Source: Diphasiastrum complanatum
Taxonomy: Eukaryota; Streptophyta; Lycopodiopsida; Lycopodiales; Lycopodiaceae
DNA length: 64,000 nucleotides
Assembly: GCA_029204225.1 (NCBI GenBank)
Contig: CM055095.1
Span: 35,985,078-36,049,077 of the forward strand
Direction: 5' to 3'
The number at the start of each line of letters is the position of its first letter. Position 1 is the first letter of the stretch. Under the pieces are notes generated by a model. The model searched no databases. It saw only the letters and a program-made list of their open reading frames with translations, and was not told the origin of the DNA. Shown in pieces: positions 59,391 to 64,000 of this stretch. The position numbers and the translations under genes were made by a program.

Positions 59391-61272
59391 ATAGGAGACA
59401 AAAGGGTTTACTGTTGCTTTGTTGACTTCAGAAAAGCCTTTGATTCTGTTCCACGTTTTCTTCTCATCTAGCAACTATGTGATCTTAGTTTCTCCACTGA
59501 TATACTTCTAGCAGTGATGGCACTTTATGAGCGAGTTCTTGGATGCTTTCGGAGTGACATTGGCATCTCAGTGCATATATGGAGCACCATTGGGGTGAAG
59601 CAGGGTTGCTCCCTTTCACCTACACTATTTGGATTATATATTGCTTGAGAGAGTCATTGAGCAGAGCGGTGGTATTTGGGGATATTCTGATTGCCATTCT
59701 CCTATATGCAGATGATGTTGCTCTAGTCTCCTCGACTAGAGAGGGTTTACAGAGATAGCTAGATAGTCTTCATGATTTTTGCACCAGATGGGGCTGGAGG
59801 GTTACCATTGAGAAAACCCAAGTTATGGTCTTCAATACATCCAGGGCCTTCATGCAGTGACAGGAGCTCACTCTTGACGGACAACCACTGGACATTGTAT
59901 TGTCCTACACTTAGAGTTCTTTTCACTGGTCCTATATTTGGTATGGGACATGTAGCTACAGCTAGACTTGGGAAGGGACATGCCTCCCTTGTCCAACTTG
60001 AGCGATGTTATTTTCAGAGATTTATTTGGGACACCCCGAGTAAGTGTCGTATGTTTGATTCCTTTGTTTCCCCCACATCATTGTGCACTGCAGAAGCATG
60101 GTGTCCAGGGCTCACCTCAATTGATTGGGCCAATATCTCATGACTACAGGTCCTTATGCTATCACAGATGATATGCCCTTCGTCCCGCACCAGATTATCC
60201 TAGCAGAGTTTGCAGTCCCACCTCTACAGCTTGATGCCATCTTTCATCTCATCACATATATATAGCGCCTCAGATTGCTTCCCATGGATGCACAGAGATA
60301 CACACAGGTGACACTCACATAATCTTAGCACCTTCATAGTCTGGACTTTCACTTATCATGGTTTTCACAGGCACCACGTTTACTTGATACCCTCGACATC
60401 TGTATCACGGGCCTCCCATCGGGCACCCATGACTATATCAGGCGTTTTTCTGTAGAGCATATCTTCATCGTACATGGCATGGGCCAGTTAGGGGTGAAAC
60501 CCGACTATTATAGGACTCATTTCCTGGGGTCAGTTCTACCACGCTATTTAGACTCCGGATTATCCCATGGTTTGAGATTCCATTGGGTCAGTTACGACTC
60601 TCATCACATCAGCTTGAGATTGAGATTGGATGTTTTCATGGTACCCCACGAGAGGAGCAGATCTGCCAAATATGTTCTCTGTATGAGGTGGAGTCTGAGG
60701 TCATAGGGAGATATGAATGCCTTTTTCGAGATGCTCCGGTCACACTGCGGTCCCTTATAGCATATGATGATCCATGATGCATTGCAGTCATGGTTAGAGA
60801 GATGTTTTTACTACGACAAGACCTATCCCGGGGCCACCGACTCACCCTGGTGCACAACTCAAGATTACATCGTACATCTCCTGCAAGCGACCGCGGATGG
60901 ATATTGGCTCGAATGACAGTGACGATGACAATGACCTTTCCCGAAATAGAGACCAGAGACGACGTACCACCCATACTCATTGTCTGCAGAGGCACTACTC
61001 AGAGACGACCTCCTTGGCGATGTTAGGAGCGCTTATCAAGACCATCTGCAGACATTTTTGGTAGCAGCAGTATTTGAGGACAACGAGGTGTACCATTATC
61101 ACTAGCCTATATTGGCAGCCTGACTCTCTTACATTAGATGTACTTTATCACAATTGTAGTACATATGCTTTTCTTTACTGTTATGGAGACGTTTAATACG
61201 CTCTTGTTGTACCACACACTTAATATGTACTTTTTCGTCTTATATGCCTCTTGGCATGGAAAAGACATTGAT
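59391..61272 (+). mobile_element. LINE fragment r (RT to 3' end)
   Basis: Starts at the end of fragment q's TC tail, inside RT (CCFVDFRKAFDSVP). It continues with GVKQGCSLSPTLFGLY, LLYADDVALV and C-terminal pieces to about 61090, then a 3' end with hairpin ATGCCTCTTGGCAT (about 61242-61255) and GACATTGATGAG. It lacks the usual TC tail and has many stops. Confidence 0.72.
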
Positions 61273-62295
61273 GAGATGGGAGTTACCAGGGTTTCAGAGG
61301 ACAGCTTGGGACCTATTACCCTCTATGGTGAGCATTTATTGCAGTTTGGAGAGGCCCATGAGTTAGCCATTTACAATGGCCTAACTTGCTGGCCAGACTC
61401 CGACAGATATACTTGTCATCCCCACAGTGGTGGACATAGTGTTGTGGATTATCTCATGGGATCACCATCCTCCATACCTCTCATCTCTAATTTTCGTACC
61501 TCTCCCACCACCCTCTCTGATCATTCTTTTCTCTTCTTTGCTATTGGCCGCCTCCCACCTCCCTAGCCATCCTCACATTTCTTGCTTACCCGTGCACCCA
61601 TGTATACATTCAGCTTTCTATATACGCTAGTCTACCAGGAGTCTCTGGCCTCCCTACTCCACTCCTTTCCACACGATAGTGCAATTGAGACTCAAGCTGC
61701 TTTCCTTAGCACCTCTCTTCATACCGCTGCTTCCCTAGCTTTTCCGTCTAAGCCCCATATAGGCAAACACACACGTTCCTCATCGTTACGGCCTCTACAC
61801 CCCCTGTGGTATGATGCCGAGTGTTGCTCTCTTCATCACCTTGTCACCCATGCCCGTACTCATGATCCTCACCTTCTCCGCTCCGCCCGACGCTCTTACC
61901 ACTGCACACTCTGCTGGAAAGAGCGTGCTTATGATGACTCTGAAGGAAAGATTCTTGTTGACCTTCTCTTCAGTTCTTCTTCAGGCACCTTTTGGCGTGA
62001 GTTTATCCCTCGTGTCCACCACCTCTCCTGCATGACCTCCGCATATGGATCGACTACACTACCAACCTATATACCATACCCACTGACGCACCCATCTCTA
62101 TCTCCCCATGCCTCTCTGAGTTCACCTTCTTCACCTCTGACATGGTACTTGTGGCCATCAAGAGAGTGAAGTCCCATAAGGCAAGAGATATTGAAGACCT
62201 CGAATCTGAACTCCTCGCCCATGCTTCTGACCTCCTTGCTCCAACACTAGCCACTCTCCTCAATCCCGCCGTTGTCTCTGGCTTCCCTTCATCTG
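61273..62295 (+). mobile_element. LINE fragment s (endonuclease end to RT start)
   Basis: Plus strand: YGEHLLQFGEAHELAIYNGL, GGHSVVDYLMGS, LSDHSFLFF (endonuclease end), then linker sequence (WYDAECCSLHHLV) and VKSHKARDIEDLESELL up to the RT start at about 62290, where it ends abruptly. Confidence 0.72.
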
Positions 62296-63476
62296 GAATT
62301 TACTTGACAGCCACGACAAACAATCACTTCGATTTATTATGCGATATTAGTTTAGATAAACAAGAAAGTTGCTACCACATAAACAAGCTACTACAACCTG
62401 GATAGAAACCAAACAATACTAAAACAACAAGCACACTGGATGTTTGTACTCAATACAGAGCTTTTAAATCGCTCCTTGGTCTATCTGAAATCTGAAATCT
62501 GAAAAATTGATATATTTTCAATGTCCCGTCCTGCAGATTTGTAGGCTATCCTCCAGTGATCTGCCTAATACAAATTGCCTCCTGAAACGCTCCAACAATC
62601 TATTTCCAATCAACAGATCTTTCTCCAGCAATTAGTCTTTATCAGATTGTCTATAGTGACCTGCATGCCAAAGACTTTATTCTGAATTTTCAGAATTTAT
62701 GCAAAAAGCTCCAGCGGGCTATTTGCAGAAATCTACCTCCTTCGACCTGTCCTCAACAACCTGCTTGCAGTATTCTGCTTTGCAGAGATATTGCTATCCA
62801 ACATTTTGATCTCTAATTGAGATATGAGGCAGACTTCAGTCTCCTCATGCAGCACAACCCTTCTTGTAGCATTTGATCTTCTCACAAAGTTATCACTGTT
62901 GTAGATGAAGATCAGAATTGTGAGCTGGCTAGGGACACCACCTCCACACCTTGAAGTTGGTCGAATCAATCTACATATGATGATTGATCCTGTTTGTTGA
63001 GTACCTCCTTGTTCTCTCGAATCTTGAACGTATGCTTTGATACCATGTTAGAAAACCGACTTGCTCATACATGTTACCCAAGATAAGATTCCTATTGTGA
63101 TTAAACAGTAGCCATACACATACATGGAAGAGAACACAAACAACATTGATGAAGCAGAGATGTACTTCAACTATGTCCCATTGCAAATGGACTAGGGCGC
63201 ACTACATACTTATAGACAGTACTCTATGCCAAAAAGCAAAAGTAATCTTATAGCAATCACCTAATTGATGTCTCTATAACGTAAAAGCACCCAACACCTA
63301 TCTATACCAAAACTTGTGCTCCAAATCTAGCACTAGAATCTCAACCTTGAGTCTAACTAAATTCTAACTTGCATTTATTAAATAAAGTTAAAGGCCTCTA
63401 GAATTAGCACGTAGGCATGGCCAAATAATCCTAGATGACAACATTAAGGGTAACAATGTGAAAATTAACTCTAACA
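62296..63476 (-). mobile_element. LTR element, 5' LTR and start of interior (antisense)
   Basis: A 431-bp LTR (63046-63476) runs TGTTAGAAAAC ... ACTCTAACA with 6-bp inverted ends. Immediately left, the minus strand reads TGGTATCAAAGC (63034-63045), a one-base variant of the tRNA-iMet PBS. The 750 bp of interior to 62296 has no coding motif and stops at the LINE border. The partner LTR is not in the window. Confidence 0.7.
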
Positions 63477-63499
63477 CTATGATGCACTAGGAGTTGCCT

Positions 63500-63752
63500 G
63501 TAACAAGTAATATGCATACTAGCTTGAGTGGATAGGTATTACGGTGATAAAGTGCTACTAGAAGTTTCGAGCCTCAAAAGATTTGATCTTTTAGCATTGG
63601 AATCTTCTATTCATAGACATGATCTACCAATGCACTCCATTGCTAGAAGATTTAAATGTCAAATCTTCTGCATTTGCGAGTAACAAGTAATTTGCTCATT
63701 GCATACTAGCATGAGAGGATAGGTATAAGGGTGATACAATACTGCTAGAAGA
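63500..63752 (+). repeat. Diverged direct repeat of about 65-70 bp
   Basis: GTAACAAGTAAT...GATAGGTAT...CTGCTAGAAG occurs at about 63500-63564 and again at about 63680-63752 with small indels. The rest of 63477-64000 is AT-rich with nothing recognised. Confidence 0.6.
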
Positions 63753-64000
63753 TTCATCTTAAAAGACTTGAGATTTGAAATTTTTGAAGTTATGATTACA
63801 ATTATGCAATGAAAATCACGATTTTTATAAAGTTAATACTCATACTAGGCCTAGTTTCCAGTATGCAATTCAAAAATTTTGAAAAAGTAAGTGAAAAAAT
63901 TGCCCTCATGATTCTCAGTTCCAATTGTGAACCAATTTGTAATGATCCAAAGTGGTTGGAACTACTATTTGTTGAAAGTGTGGGCCATAGTTTTTCTTGT

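Noticed and set aside
54656-64000. Further SET gene exons (post-NH region with the catalytic Tyr)
   Set aside because: I searched the readable frames for the expected continuation after the DFCNH motif and found none; it probably lies beyond the window.

Overview
This is nuclear DNA of a land plant. The evidence is a plant-type SET-domain methyltransferase gene cut into small exons by very long introns, Ty1/copia and Ty3/gypsy elements primed by initiator-Met tRNA (TGGTATCAGAGC), and a hAT-type MITE. The repeat load, introns of about 12 kb and 31 kb, and the unusual LINE lineage fit a large-genome vascular plant such as a fern or gymnosperm better than a compact angiosperm. I cannot name the species.

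One host gene organises the window. Seven plus-strand coding exons (433-513, 12936-13032, 13992-14169, 14395-14500, 14708-14790, 19175-19201, 50246-50676) join with consistent codon phase into about 334 residues of a SETD3/Rubisco-LSMT-like SET protein. It still lacks its 3' end. Almost everything else lies inside its introns.

Intron 1 (514-12935) holds gypsy remnants, a 404-bp TRIM whose two 144-bp LTRs each carry a tRNA-like Pol III unit (5399-5802), and a nest in which a copia 3' end lies in a minus-strand gypsy element and a 365-bp hAT MITE lies in the copia. Intron 5 holds a 3.7-kb minus-strand LTR element without gag-pol (15109-18825, perfect GCTTG duplication). Intron 6 (19202-50245) holds a copia remnant, a gypsy element (29677-34774) and a long chain of LINEs on both strands, including one apparently intact copy (ORF1 42531-43370, ORF2 38979-42482). 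The part of intron 7 in the window holds an internally deleted copia element (51490-54650, perfect TAGCT duplication), more LINEs, a second gypsy lineage (56648-58823) and one terminal LTR of another element.

The LINE family is the most unusual system here. Its ORF1 and ORF2 lie in the same frame and are separated by one TAG. ORF2 has no usable ATG, and the TAG context is kept in three divergent copies, which suggests stop-codon readthrough. The 3' ends carry a short hairpin with compensatory base changes, then ATTAATAAA and a (TC)n tail instead of poly(A). Same-strand LINE pieces repeatedly begin exactly where the (TC)n tail of another copy ends, which suggests self-nesting at TC microsatellites.
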